A stretch of 64,000 bases of DNA from Hippophae tibetana (GCA_037013495.1 CM072811.1:15754659-15818658); one strand, 5' to 3'; positions 23,428 to 35,744 are shown, counted from the first letter of the stretch. The notes: a model not told the origin generated them from the sequence alone. A program made the numbers and translations.

Positions 23428-23449
23428 TTTAATCTGCCCACCCATATAT

Positions 23450-23457
23450 TATAAATA
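23450..23457 (+). promoter_or_regulatory. TATA box of the Kunitz inhibitor gene
   Basis: TATAAATA, 80 bp upstream of the start codon. That leaves a 5' leader of roughly 50 bases if transcription starts about 30 bp downstream. The consensus match is good and no other TATA candidate lies as close. Confidence 0.75.
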
Positions 23458-23536
23458 CCTCTGCATCTTTACCAAGTGAATAATAACATTACAAAACGAA
23501 AAAGATTTTTATAATTAATATTTTGTTTGAGTGATC

Positions 23537-24154
23537 ATGAGACAGTTGATGGAGATTTTGTGCTTGATATGGCTAGTGATGGCCATATCAGCTACAGCCC
23601 AAAATGACTCAAACGCCCCTGTGCTTGACACCAAAGGAAAAGCACTTCAACGTGGTGTAAAATACTACATCAAACCAGCAATTACAGATGTTGGAGGTCC
23701 TTTTACTTTGATAAACAGAAATGGGATGTGTCCATTTTATGTTGGTCAGCAAAATGTTTCAGGATTGAATGAAAAATGTGTAACTTTTGAGCCCTACGTT
23801 AAGAGAGAAAAGGTCATTAAAGAAGGCAAGAATTTGAAGATTAAATTCAGTGGAGTCACAACTTGTGCACAATCAACAACATGGATGGTAAGTGAGAAAG
23901 ACCCAGAATCAAAAAGGAGATTGATTGCCACTGGAGATGAAAAAAATCATCCAAAAAGAGGACAACCTGGTAATTACTTTTACATAAGAAAAGAGAAGGT
24001 TGGAAATAATATCTATAGCCTTAAATGGTGTCCTACAGAAATCTGTCCAGTTTGTAGATTTATTTGTGGGTCGGTTGGTTCTTTGGTTGAAAATGGAAAA
24101 AGATTTGCAGCTTTGGATGGTTCTGCTCTCCCTGTTGTGTTTGTTAGGGCTTAA
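23537..24154 (+). CDS. Kunitz-type (STI/miraculin-like) protease inhibitor, secreted, intronless
   Basis: A 205-residue protein of the soybean trypsin inhibitor family (usual length about 195-220), likely to block serine proteases of herbivores or pathogens or, as a miraculin-like relative, to act otherwise. I take the ATG at 23537; the frame opens two codons earlier at a GTG. Residues 1-21 are a signal peptide (hydrophobic core, ATA cleavage site). The family signature follows at 29-45 (VLDTKGKALQRGVKYYI), with Lys at a position that is normally acidic, Asn, Thr or Tyr. Seven cysteines lie in the mature part: C65, C81, C110, C165, C170, C173 and C177. C65-C110 fits the first conserved disulfide, and the CPTEICPVCRFICG cluster is of miraculin type. 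Glycosylation sequons are N23 and N73. The classical Arg-Ile reactive site is not obvious in the loop at 84-92 (FEPYVKREK), so the target protease cannot be read off. It looks intact and is a single exon, as is usual for the family. Confidence 0.93.
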   Translation: MRQLMEILCLIWLVMAISATAQNDSNAPVLDTKGKALQRGVKYYIKPAITDVGGPFTLINRNGMCPFYVGQQNVSGLNEKCVTFEPYVKREKVIKEGKNLKIKFSGVTTCAQSTTWMVSEKDPESKRRLIATGDEKNHPKRGQPGNYFYIRKEKVGNNIYSLKWCPTEICPVCRFICGSVGSLVENGKRFAALDGSALPVVFVRA

Positions 24155-24274
24155 GATACTCTTGTTTTGGTCAGTAGTACATGTAAAATAAGCCATATAG
24201 TGCAAATAAGAAATTTTAAATGATTGTCTATTTCTCAAAGCTTTGATCCCGTTTACTGAATATGTATTAATTAA

Positions 24275-24280
24275 AATAAA
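24275..24280 (+). terminator. Polyadenylation signal of the Kunitz inhibitor gene
   Basis: AATAAA 121 bp after the stop codon, followed by T-rich sequence. It is a plausible 3' end signal for this gene. Confidence 0.6.
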
Positions 24281-26990
24281 ATTTATTTTATCATATATTC
24301 AAAAAGATCATTTATGTTCTAATAATTTTCTTGAATCATTGAGTTGATGGAGCTATATTTACCTTTTGTGTTTTATATATAACTCATATACACAAAATAA
24401 TATTTTGTATTACGTTCAAAAAATAAAATCATTTCTTAAAAGGTCATCATATGTATTGTTGTTAGAAAGTAATTAGTCATATTATAAGGTATAATTTTTA
24501 TTAAGGGTGGGAACATATGGTTAGGTCAGTATTGACATATTTTACAATCCAATCTTACCTTATGGTTTTGAAACTTTAACATTCTATAATTCTCTAAAAA
24601 TCGACCTTTAAGAATTTTATTTTATGAAAATAATACTTTATTAAACAAAACCTAAAACTTAAAATATACAATAATATCTTTCTCTGTATCTTGTTATTTG
24701 AAAATATTTAATTTTGTTAAAATTAAATTTGTAAAAAAAATGTTAAAATATGCATTATACTCAAATAAATGGAATGAAATACAATAATAAATATTACCAA
24801 AATAGTAAAAGTTTGGAAATAAATAATGGAAGAAATCTCATTCATACTTAGAATTACTTTTTAAAAACATATTTATCACCTTGAAACATCATTCAACACA
24901 CAAATGTAAATCGTTGGCTTACTTTCTTCTTTCAATCCTTCACTATATAATTTTTAAGTTAGGATGAAGTTAGAACAATGTCAAAGACAAATTGATTTTA
25001 CAATTAGAAAGGAGCTTAATTGTGTAATTGTTATGTTTTATTCTTTTGATACTTCTAAGGAAATGAGAAAAATATTTTGTTAATCATTAATTTGTTTATA
25101 ATTTAGAAATTTTCTTCTTTGAGGAATGTTAATGATATAAAATTTAACACCCATGTTAACACCCAAACTACTAATATTGTGATGCATATATATCAATATT
25201 TTCTAAAAAATGTATCATTTATTTAATTTTTAAAATAATTCTAATATGACATGATATAATACATAAAATTGAAGTTACTAATCTAATTAACTCATAGAGG
25301 AATAAACATGTAATTTTGATTATTATGTCTAATTAAAATATATTAAACAGTCAAACAAGAAATTGTGTATAAATAATAAAAAGTAAAAATAAAGATAAAT
25401 ATGACACACAATATTTTAAGAGAAAACAATCTAGATCACAATAATGACATAAAAGAAAAACAATTGATTCACCAAACCATGTAACTGTCTATTATGAAAA
25501 ATCAGTTCAACTATAAAACCAGCTCTTAAATGATAAGCCCTCAAAGTAATCTATTTACTATCTTTCGCTTTTTTTCACATTCTCTACAAGATATGTATAT
25601 TTAGGCCAACATTTCAATATCTTGAGTCCCATGAGCAATTAAACACATTCAACTATCACCTAAAAAGTTAGCACAAATAGCACAAGTACAAAGTGTGTCC
25701 TAGAGCATATTCAACAATGAAAAATCCTAGATAAAAAATTTAAGATAAAAAAGATAAATCAAATCATCTAACAAACCTTATGACGAAAGTTAAAGCACAA
25801 TATCATAAAAGTAAATAGGCATATACATCAATCTAACATAACTACACAATATGTTTGATAGATTAAATTAAAACATGCCTAAAAAATAGGATAAGTTAAA
25901 AACATTTTTGAGAGAGAAAGCCCAAAGGATGCAAGATTATAAAATATGTGTGGTTAATGAAATACGATGTTAATATAGGAGAATTAAAACCATAATGCTA
26001 GGTTAAAGGGTAATGAATTTTCTATCCATAAAAGATTTAATATAGCAATATTAAATAAGGATAATATGGTAATCTACATATTTGATTCGAGAAAACAAAG
26101 GGATTTTAAGTTGAAAACTTATGCGCTCGATCGATCTAAAAATGTTTAATCGATCAAACTAGTAGATCAATCAATTAAGACCCTTTTCAATCAATCCAGT
26201 AAAAATTAAACAACAACTTCAGAGCAAATAGTTTGAATACGATCAATCTAAACTCTCGATTGATCGAGCATAGTTTTAATCGATCTATTCCTAAACACTT
26301 TCAACTCAAGAGTAACTAGTTCGTACACGATTGATCCTCGATCGATCGATCGACTAGCATATATATCATATTTTACTATGTGTATAAATTCAATTCTAAT
26401 ATATTAAGAAATAAGTGTATACATGAAGTACATCAAATTGAAACTTGAATAACGGACATGAAAACGTACCAAAAAACTAGATTATGCTTAAATATTTTGT
26501 TCACTAATACTGCTAAAACTCGTAAACGTTACATAGTAGGTAAGAATGTAAAAGTGGGTGCAAAATTGTATAATATTAACATATCACTAATTTAGATAAA
26601 TTCAATCACTTTTATACACAAAATTTTTATATTATAATTGTTACTATATATATTGATTCGGTAATAATATATTACCACAACTATTTTTATTCTTACTAAA
26701 GTGTATAAGTTGGCTATTATATCCATACAATTAATTATATTTGAGTATCATCATTATTAAATAAAGTTATCATTAATAAATAATAATGTGATAATAACAA
26801 ATTTGATTGTGACATTATTTCCACCCTATTTTTTATAAATTGAACTTCTACTACAATATTGTTTACCCTAAAAATATTTTTCTGAAAGAAATTGCTATAA
26901 TTTCATCTTTAATTTTTAATTCTATTTTTGCAATTGTTTATTTATAAAATAAAACCTGAGTAATAAATAATAATTAAAAGGATTGTTGAT
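24281..26990. other. AT-rich intergenic DNA, no gene seen
   Basis: No frame with recognisable motifs. The only local feature is a cluster of ATCGATC-type motifs at 26115-26346. Otherwise low-complexity AT-rich sequence. Confidence 0.5.
26115..26346. repeat. Cluster of ATCGATC / GATCGA motifs ending in a short (ATCG)n run
   Basis: GATCGA, ATCGATC and ATCAATC variants occur at least ten times in about 230 bp, ending with GATCGATCGATCGA at about 26339-26352. The copies are not regularly spaced. The origin is unknown. Confidence 0.5.
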
Positions 26991-26994
26991 TTGA

Positions 26995-27400
26995 GAGACA
27001 TGGCAAGCTTAGCCCACGTTGTATTGGTCCTTACATGATCATAGAGAAAATTGGTTCCATGGCATATCATTTAGCTCTACCACTTGAACTTTCTAGGATC
27101 CACGATGTATTTTATGTTTTTATGTTTCATAGATACGTTTTAGATTCATCTCATATCATAGAGACCCAATCAATCCAAGTAAAATAAATATGACCTATGA
27201 AGGAAAAGGAGTAGAAATACTTGATATAGAGGACAAGTACTTCATAACAAAACCATTCCACTAGTAAAAGTACTATGGAGAAATCACGCCATTGAAGAGG
27301 CGACATGGGAACCTAAAAAAATATTGTGCATCTAGTACCCTAATTTATTTAATCAAGGTATGTGAATTTCGAAAATGAAATTCTTAAAAAGGGGGAGAAT
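26995..27400 (+). pseudogene. Tail of a chromodomain-bearing Ty3/gypsy polyprotein (Tekay/Del-like)
   Basis: The plus strand reads the integrase C-terminal wording (KLSPRCIGPY, then YHLALPLELSRIHDVFYV) and after it a chromodomain-like end with a W..HAIEEATWEP-type block near 27270-27310. This tail targets integration to chromatin marks in chromoviruses. A polypurine tract (AAAAAGGGGGAGAAT, 27386-27400) follows. Only the 3' end of the element is present, and it is broken. Confidence 0.75.
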
Positions 27401-29665
27401 TGTAACATCTCATTCCTTACAAGAAATAAAATTTTATTCAAAGTTATATTTTAAAAAAATTACGATTTTACCCATAATATTACCAAAATGCCTTAACTTT
27501 TAAAAAATTTCATTTTATGAGACAAGGATATTTAGGTCTTTTACATAATTGTTTATAGCATGAGTTTTCACCACTCTTATTCTTTAAATGATGCAAGGCA
27601 ACAAAATTATAAAAAAAAAGGCCAACCTGAATTAGCAAGGACACTTATAATTAACTAACTTTATTTTCTGAGCACAACTATTTTCCTTGTTCCATGAGTC
27701 ATTTTTCTTCTCTCTCACATTGGACTAGATCATAAATATTATTAGAATACTTACGTAGAACAGAATAGAAAAAAAAAAGATAAATATAATAGGTAGTGTT
27801 TGGTAATGGTTGAAAGAAATAGAAACTAGAAAACTTTCAGAACAAATTGAGTTACAAATGTCTATTTTATGGTAAATCATACTATTTGTAATTCAAAGTT
27901 TTTTCACAAAGTTATACCTACACAAATGGAAGAACCCTCGGTATTTTGGTTATATAGTTTGGAATTAAATAAATTATATCTTGTTTTAAAGCTTGACATG
28001 TTTAGTTTTAGAAACATTTTTTGATTTGTCATTTCAAATTTTTCGGACAAAATTATACCCACTTAACCAAGGATATATCAAGTAAGATGAATGTTGGGAA
28101 AACTATTTGGAACCCTATCGGTATTTTTGTTACTTGAAATAGCTTCACTAATTAGAATTGGATTATTTATACCTTGTTTCAAATCTTAAGATGTCTATTT
28201 TAATATGAATTTTATGCCTTGCTATTATGAGTTTTCTTAACAAATTTATAAAAAATTAACTAAAGGTATATTCTATTGATATTGTACTGAAAAATCTATT
28301 TTGAAACTAATCGGTATTCTATGGATTGAAAAGGATTTTCTTATGATATTTGAGTGGGTGATATCTTATTTTAAAGATTGAAATGTCTAGTTTTTATATG
28401 TTTTTACATAAATAAATTTAGACATTTCTACCAAAGGTTATATTTGAAATTACAAAGATGGGTTTAGAAGTACCCTAAAACTATTTAAAATGTAACAAAC
28501 AACTATTAACAACCCTTTGTTTTGGAAGTGTTAGAGTGCCTTTCAATTTGAATTAAATAAACAAGTTATGTAATTATTTGTGTTCTAACACAAGTATGAT
28601 TATTTAGGAAGAGTTGAGCAAGCAGACGATGTAGTGTAGGTAGAGAGTAAATGGTGATTTAGTACTGTGAGTGGATACCAAATATTTTTTTCCAAAAAAT
28701 TGATAGCATTGTTTTGAACCATATTCATGTTCAAGAAAATTCAATTTTTACAAGTTACATGTTTATGGAAAGTTCCTTTTCATCACTAGTATTGAAAGAA
28801 ACATTTACGTATCAATTTTAATACACTTCAAGAACATATACACCATGAGAATATATTTTATTTTTATTATTAAAATCAATCAGGCACATACAAGATAATT
28901 TGCATGAAAATTAAGATTAAATCAATTTTATTACATATACTAGTTTTTTAAAAAACTTACAAGTTCAGTAAATATTTTACAGCTATTAGAGTACTTACCC
29001 ATATGTATTCATGATAGTTGGCTCTAGTCAGCATTTAGATGTGCAGTGACTTGGTAAAACATCATGACCAACATAATGTCATTTCATTATAAGTCATGAG
29101 CATATCATTTACAATTTTCATTGGTACCAAATTATTCTATGTGTAATTTACATGAGTATCATGTTATTTTATAAAACTCGTCCACTCATTGAGCTTTCTA
29201 GTTGACCCTTTATATTTACTTTCCTCCACTAGGTAACAAGTTTTGTGGCCACATCATGCGAGTTTAGAGGTTTATGATTCACTTTTTTGTTGTGCAATGT
29301 AAGTTGTTTTTATCTTATTGTCAAGTTATATAGTGTATTTTGATAGTTATGTTTTAAACTAGTGACTATGTCTTATGTGGTGTATAGTACGTGTCTTACA
29401 TGATGTAGTTATGTAACCTTGGGTCACTTTCTAGATGTGTAAAGTTATATGAAGTTTGATGGTTTGTGAAAAATAATACTTTTAGAATTGTTGTCATTTT
29501 TTGCATGGAGGATAGTTCAATAATTATAGGAGACTATGTCTAAAAGTTTTTTAAATACTTACATGAAATTTTTAAGTTGAACCAAAGTCATCTCAAGATG
29601 CTAATTATCATAATCCTTCAGCACACATCACATGATTTATTGTTGAGATGGGACAGGTCCTCACA
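27401..29665 (+). repeat. 3' LTR of the chromodomain-bearing element
   Basis: The LTR begins TGTAACATCT directly after the polypurine tract and probably ends at TCCTCACA near 29665; that end is less certain. The length of about 2.26 kb is large but normal for this clade. The part at 27850-28450 holds a diverged repeat of roughly 190 bp, recognisable by recurring CGGTATT blocks near 27940, 28125 and 28310. Confidence 0.55.
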
Positions 29666-30527
29666 CTTTTGATATAACAGTATATCTTCCACTAGACATG
29701 TCAAATAAGATTGTCGAATCCGTCTCATATCCCGAACCAAAAGGATGAAAAACAGTTGGAATTCATCCCATTTAAGCCCATTTTAAATTTTAGCCATCTC
29801 ATATAAAATTAGCATATTAGGATTTTTGGTCGTCAATGGTTTTTAGGCATGAGTTGGGTTTTTCAAATAATTTTGTCCATTTTTTAACAAATAACTATAT
29901 TTGATGCTTTCTAAAAAAACTAGATCTATTTATACAACTCTTAAAAAATGAGATAAAATATAAAAATAAATAAAGATGTAAACATACTCAAAAAAAATTC
30001 TTCATTTTCTGTCATATTCTCTTAAGCTAAACAACCCAAACAAAAAGCAAAATTATTTTTGAAAATTCATTGCAAAACCCAATCCTTAACTTCATATGAA
30101 TTGACATTGTTATATAGGATTTGGATTTACCAAGAATAACACAAGAAGATAAAGAATCATATCAAATTCTTATAACAATTGGTTATTTAAAACCATTAAA
30201 AGAAGCAAATAATGACAATGAACTGCTTGAAGACTACAGACATGGTGAAGATGAGATAGTTTGAAACAATGACCAAACTAGTTCTAATTCGTAGTAAGGA
30301 TGGGTCTAGGCCAATGACAACGACAATAGATATGGATCATTATGACTACAACATTGGGTGTGGATAGATGACTTCAACGACAACAGATGTGGAATGACCA
30401 CAATGTTGTCGATGTAGGATAAAAATCTTTCTTTGTTTTTAGCATTTTCTTAAACTTATTTCCTTTTATTTTAGAGGTAAGAAAAAGTCACTTTTTCACA
30501 ACAAACTGTTAAGTTAGCATAGGTCTA
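29666..30527. other. No gene seen
   Basis: AT-rich sequence between two LTRs. The motif just after 29665 faintly resembles a primer binding site but is too degenerate to call. Nothing else was recognised. Confidence 0.4.
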
Positions 30528-33500
30528 TGTTGTCTCTTTAAGAGAACATAAAAATGTGCAAGTATACACGGTCACAAGTAATAAATTGATAAGTAAGTTA
30601 TCGTTCCCACAGAGATTTGTTACTACAGTTTGTTAAGTACTAAAATTGTTTCACTCTCATTTTATCCAAACAAACGAAAATTGATAGAAGTTTCACTAAC
30701 TAATTTTTGTAAACAATAAATAAGAAAATTCTAGGATTGCAGTTTCCCCAAATTAATCCACTCGAATCATATTATTCTCTCTTGACTTATATTTTTTTTG
30801 TAAATTTAATTTGTCAACCAATAACGCCTAATTTTATCCATACATCTCTTCCGAGCTCCATATAAACACATCTCGCTAAAATAATTCACTATATTCCTAT
30901 GAGAATTAAATTAATCAAGATTCATTACGCTCAAAGTTCTAAAATGGCCACACGTACAATAAATTTATATTCCTATCCTTCATATATATATGTTATTCTA
31001 TCCATGAGTAATTACATGAAAATGGCTTTTTCAAGTTTATTTAAGTGTCACAAAAATGTCTTTCTCAAGTTTATTTATGTGTCACAAATCAATTAATTAA
31101 TATTCCAATCAATCAAAAGTATTAAGCACAAATAGAATAAACAAATTAAAAATCTCATAAATAATTCAAAAATAATTAAATCTAAGCTTCATAAATTTAG
31201 GTACACTGCAACCCTAAAAAAATTAAATTAGTTCATAACAGAAATTAAAATTACAATGCGAAAATATATTAAGACATTTTAAGGAATATTAGCTCAATAA
31301 CAATACAAAGAAAATTAGAATCTGTTTCCGCTCTCTAAATTTTTGGCACACGTAGAAACACAATAGAAGCCAAAAATGGCTTCTGTGTGTACCACTGATA
31401 ACTGTATTTTATATAGTTATTTTCATCTATTTTATTAATTATAATTGCTATTTCTTCATATTTTTAGTTAATTTTAGTTTAATAAATTAGTATTTACTAT
31501 TTTTTTTTATTTTAAGAAAATTAAAATAATTTGTATCGAAAACTTAATTAATTGTAAATTTATGTCCAAAAATATAATTTCAAATAATAGAGTTCTTAAT
31601 TGCAATTTATAAAAGTCAAAAATATAATTTAAATTAAAATCGAGCTTAATTTTAATTATTAAAAGTTTAAAAATTTAATTTAAATTAGAAAAATGGCTTA
31701 ATTGTAATTAAAGAAAGTTTAAAATGTAATTTGAATTAAATTTGTGTGTCAAAATGTAATTAATTAAAGTTTATTTTTCGCGCAGGAGGGAAGAAGTCCA
31801 TGCACAGTCTCCCACGCGCGTAGCGTGGACCGTCAGATCAACGCAAAAATGACTATGATGTGCGCGTCTCTATCACACCCGACCAACTCGCGTGGGTGCA
31901 GGATTCTGTCTTTCACGCCGCTCAGTTCCGAGTAGGGCCCACCTGCCGCATAGGTGGGACCCACGTGTCTGACACGTCCAACGGTTACCCCCCCACGTTT
32001 AGCACGCCCCAATCCCGTGCGACGAGCTCTGTGTGCAGCCGTTTTCTTCAACAAATGAAGTGTTGCCACGTGTCTGTATCAATTATTCAGCCAATCAGAG
32101 ATTGACACGTGGTATGCATTTTGAATTAAAAAAATCAGAGGCACGCACATTCCACAGTTTGCGTTTTCGATACAATTTTACGTTTTTGATACCATTTTTT
32201 GTTCCCCACGCGTATTAATTAATTAATTTCTCCACACCTATCTGTCCCCCCCGCGTGTATTAAAAAAAATATTTTTTAATGTATTTTTTTTTAAATTTGA
32301 TGTTATAAATAGGGGATAGGATGAGAGAGTAAAAACGTTTTGGGAGTTTAGTTTTTGAGATTTTTTGTATTGTTCGGTTCTAGACTATGGAACACGTAGA
32401 AGCCATTTTTGGCTTCTGTTGTGTTCTGCGTGTGCCAAATATTTGTGCTAAGAGATGTTTCAATTTTCTGTGTTCTTCATCTCATTTTTCTTAAACTACT
32501 GTAATTTTTATTTTAAATTTTATGAAGTAATTTAATTTTTCTAGGGTTACATTTGATCTAAATTTATGAAGCTTTTATTTTAATTATTTTTAACGATTTA
32601 TAAGACGTTTGAGTTGTTTATTCTATTTTGTGCTTAATGCTTTTGATTATTTACGAATTTTATCAAATGATCCGTGGCACATAAATAAACTTGGAAGAGG
32701 CATGTTTGTGTATATTGCTCATAGATAGAATGACATGTATGATGAAGGATAGGAATATACCCTAATTGTATGTGTGGCCATTTGAGAACTTAGAACGTAA
32801 TGAAAATCTTGGTGAATTTAATTCTCATAGGAATATAGTGAATTAATTTAACGAGGTGTGTTTATATGGAGCTCAGAAGAGATGTATGGATAAATTAGAA
32901 GTTTTCGGTCGACAAATTAAATGTACTAAAAAATATAAATCAAAAGAAAATAACATGATTTAAGTTGATTAATTTGATGAAAAATTGAAATCCTAGATTT
33001 CTTTTATTTTTTTATTAAACTCTTTTCTTAAAATTGTTCCAATCAACGATCGTTTTGGATAAAATCAGGGAGAGATAATTTTAGTACTCAACAAACTATA
33101 ATAACAAATCTCCGTGGGAATGATAACTTATCAAATTTTATTACTTGTGACCGTGTATACTTGTACGTTTTATGTTCTCCTAAAAGAGACAACAACCACA
33201 GTCCAACTCTCCAACCCTCTTAATTTATCACAAAAATCAGCTATTTGTTGCTCCAACTTATAAAAAAATACATCAATTTTTTTTACAATCACGTGTGAAA
33301 TAGTGGGGGACATCGAAAATATTATTTTAAGACACGTGTGGGAGAAATACAAAACCAGTTGGAAAGTGCGTCGGTTCTGTGTTTTCATTTGTTTCAAAAC
33401 GCATGCCATGTGTGAGCACGATAAGATGCACGTGGACCTCTTCGCATGGGAATATTTCTTTTTATAGATACGTGGGTGACGCAGACGCGGCTAGAAACGT

Positions 33501-34170
33501 GCGTCGTTTTTGTGTTTTTATTTTACAAAACTTATGCCACGTGTTGGAATCTGACTTGCTAAAGGTATAATCAAGACACATGGCATCTTTGTATTCGGTG
33601 GAATTGTAGGCCTACGCAGCTAGGTGGGCCCCACTCTGTGAGCCGTTCAGCGTGTAATCTAGGAAATAGGGTCCAATCGCCTATGTCACATCTATCTTAC
33701 ATGCGCCTAATCCTAACAGTTGATTGGATGATCTAACGGTGCATGTTGCACATTGTTAATGGCGCACGTGGTCCACCTTTCCTGTGCAGAAAAACAAAGT
33801 TTATATAATTCCATTTTAGCTCTCAAATTTAATTCAAATTAACTTTTAAACTTTTTTTAATTGCAATTAAGCCCTTTTATAATTTAATTAACTTTTAAAA
33901 TTTCGTTAATTGTAATTAAGCTCTATTTTAATTAAAATTATATTTTATACTTTTGTTAATTGCAATTAAGTACTCTTTTAATTTAAATTTTATTTTCAAA
34001 CTTCTATTATTTGCATTTATGTCCTTTTTGATTCACATTCTTTAATTTTCTTAAAAATATATTCCTTAAAAAATAAACAGTAAATATTAATTTAATTAAT
34101 TATAATTAACTAAAAATATTAAAAACATAAAAATTATAATTAATAAAATGAAAAAAATAACTATATAACA
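30528..34170 (-). mobile_element. Solo LTR (minus), split by a second solo LTR of the same family
   Basis: The outer LTR consists of 33200-34170 and 30528-31390 read on the minus strand, with ends TGTTATATAG and AGACAACA. It aligns with the nested LTR and with 55234-57259. Taken alone it is about 1.85 kb. No internal region or convincing target duplication was seen. Its own GC-richer part (about 33300-33790) is full of ACGTG motifs. Confidence 0.7.
31396..33194 (+). mobile_element. Solo LTR nested in an LTR of the same family, opposite orientation
   Basis: It runs from TGATAACTGT to GACAACA, 1799 bp, with the exact target duplication ACCAC at 31391-31395 and 33195-33199. Because it lies inside a sister LTR in reverse, 30528-31390 and about 32380-33194 form a large inverted repeat. 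The GC-richer part at 31780-32110 has several CACGTG/ACACGTGG motifs. The short open frames there have no coding signature. Confidence 0.85.
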
Positions 34171-34735
34171 TACATTTATGAGTCTACCTATCAAAGCCTT
34201 TGTATTAAAGGTGTTGAATAGGATAAAATGTCTAATTAATCCATGGTATAATTCATAAATTTTATGATTCTACCCTATCTTGTTCCACTTATTTATTTGG
34301 TGAGATGGGATGATAATAAAATAGTATTATAATATGATATATCATTTTTCCTAAATGGACATAAATGATAAATAAAATTACAAAAGCAATTCTATAATAA
34401 CCATAAGTCCCTCAGGGATAACTTTTAAATGGATGAGATGAAATGAGATTTAAATGAGATGAGATAATTTTAACCTATGAATCCATTAGAGACATTAAAT
34501 GAGACATGAGATGAGATACATATTTGACATCTCTATTATGTACTATCTCATCCTAAAATTTTAATTTTAAGCTTAAATAGTTTTATTTTAACAAATTCAT
34601 AAGTTTTTTCAAACTACCAATAATTCATCCTAAAACTTACAATTTTATATCAAATTACTTAATAAAAACACCAGAAGACCCTTGTATTACAACTATAATA
34701 AAATGGAACTAATGTCATACTCTACCATATCTCCA
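34171..34735. other. AT-rich spacer; its right part resembles the outer arm of the inverted repeat at 21210
   Basis: No gene seen. About 34600-34735 read on the minus strand resembles 21195-21310, including the block around GGTAGRGTATSAC, CCATTTTATT and TTTGATATAAAA. This extends the similarity between the two palindrome-array loci. Confidence 0.55.
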
Positions 34736-35017
34736 GTAGCAACCGCCAACAACGCCACCAGAGTTTCAAGGAATCATCATGAAAATTTCAATGACTGCAT
34801 CGAAACTACAATAACCATCGCTATAAACCCTATAGGTAGTAGATATAATATGTTACATAGAAATATAAAATTCAATGTAATATTTTACATACAAATATTG
34901 GAGTAGATGTAACCTGTTAACTATAAAGTAGATGTAAATGTATCATATTATATCTAAAAATAAATGAAGATATAATATATCATATACAAATATAAAAATA
35001 AATATAACATATTATAT
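34736..35017 (-). repeat. Second, decayed copy of the 32-bp-period palindrome array
   Basis: Imperfect 16-bp palindromes related to ATGTAAYNNRTTACAT start at 34843, 34875, 34907, 34938, 34970 and 35002: six units 31-32 bp apart. The order of array, GC-richer spacer (34736-34842) and arm-like sequence is the same as at 20874-21310 but in inverse orientation. The palindromes are more diverged here. Confidence 0.75.
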
Positions 35018-35541
35018 AAAAATTGTAATTAAAAAGGATATACGAGAATCTTCTCTCATATCCCCAGTTCCTTCATTTTGACCACATCCTATAGGAGCCA
35101 ACCTTAGAATAGTTTTCAATAGAAAAGGTGAAGGAAATTAAAAACGTAAAATTGGTGACCAACTAATAATAATTCAAGGAAAAAATAAATAGGAAAAGAA
35201 CATATTTATTCCAACTCAAAAACTTAAATCTAAATCAAAAAGCTCATCATCAAGGAGAGAGATAAGGCCAATTTGATAAAGGGGCACGAAAGGCCTTTAG
35301 CGTTCTTGAAGTACAATCAAGGCGATGACATTTTATTCTCTTGTGCCAAGGGCCACATGCCAACCATTTATAACTAGTGAGTGACTCAAAACTTATCACA
35401 ACTTCAATGATGCCATTTGCTCCTACGATGTTTCTAGGGATTCCATGCAACCACTAATCTCTGAAATATTCAAACTGGGCAACATCTATTCACCTTCAAT
35501 TTTCAAATTCCATTACTGGTTCACTTTATGACTGATGTCAA
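35018..35541. other. Possible host-gene remnant, left of the copia element
   Basis: A minus-strand frame at 35250-35450 codes for 66 residues (HGIPRNIVGANG..., YKWLACGPWHKRIKCHRLD) that I do not recognise as a transposon protein. It could be a decayed exon, but no splice sites or further exons could be confirmed. The copia target site GTCAA ends this stretch at 35541. Confidence 0.25.
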
Positions 35542-35744
35542 TGTTAAATAACTTAAGATCCAGCTGCTGGAAACCAACACACCAGCTAAAAACAACCAAT
35601 AACAAATTGGTGGGGAGCAATAGGTTATCCAAGAACATGTTTTCAAATAATTATATCTATTTTAATCATTAAAATTTTCCTTTTGTTTTGTATAAATTAG
35701 ATTGTAAGAAATCATTTATTTAGTGAATAAAACCATTTCTTACA
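35542..35744 (+). repeat. 5' LTR of the copia element
   Basis: Starts TGTTAAATAAC and ends TTTCTTACA; 203 bp. It shares the blocks CCAAGAACATGTTTTCA and AAATTAGATTGTAA with the 3' LTR. Confidence 0.9.

Larger units (their letters stand above)
22504..23440. other. Intergenic region upstream of the Kunitz inhibitor gene
   Basis: Starts with a (TA)n run at about 22505-22520, followed by AT-rich sequence. It contains a possible small MITE at 22730-22863 and W-box-like motifs nearer the gene. No coding sequence is visible. Confidence 0.5.

Noticed and set aside
23909-24238. Open frame opposite the Kunitz inhibitor
   Set aside because: Shadow of the real gene on the other strand; no motif of its own.
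29666-29680. Primer binding site after the LTR at 27401-29665
   Set aside because: The sequence TTTTGATATAACAG is too far from the consensus to call.
31833-32218. Short open frames on both strands
   Set aside because: They sit in the GC-richer part of a solo LTR with many ACGTG motifs; no coding signature.
30523-34186. GTCTA as a target duplication of the outer solo LTR
   Set aside because: The right-hand copy does not abut the LTR end (it lies 12 bp beyond it), so the match is probably chance.
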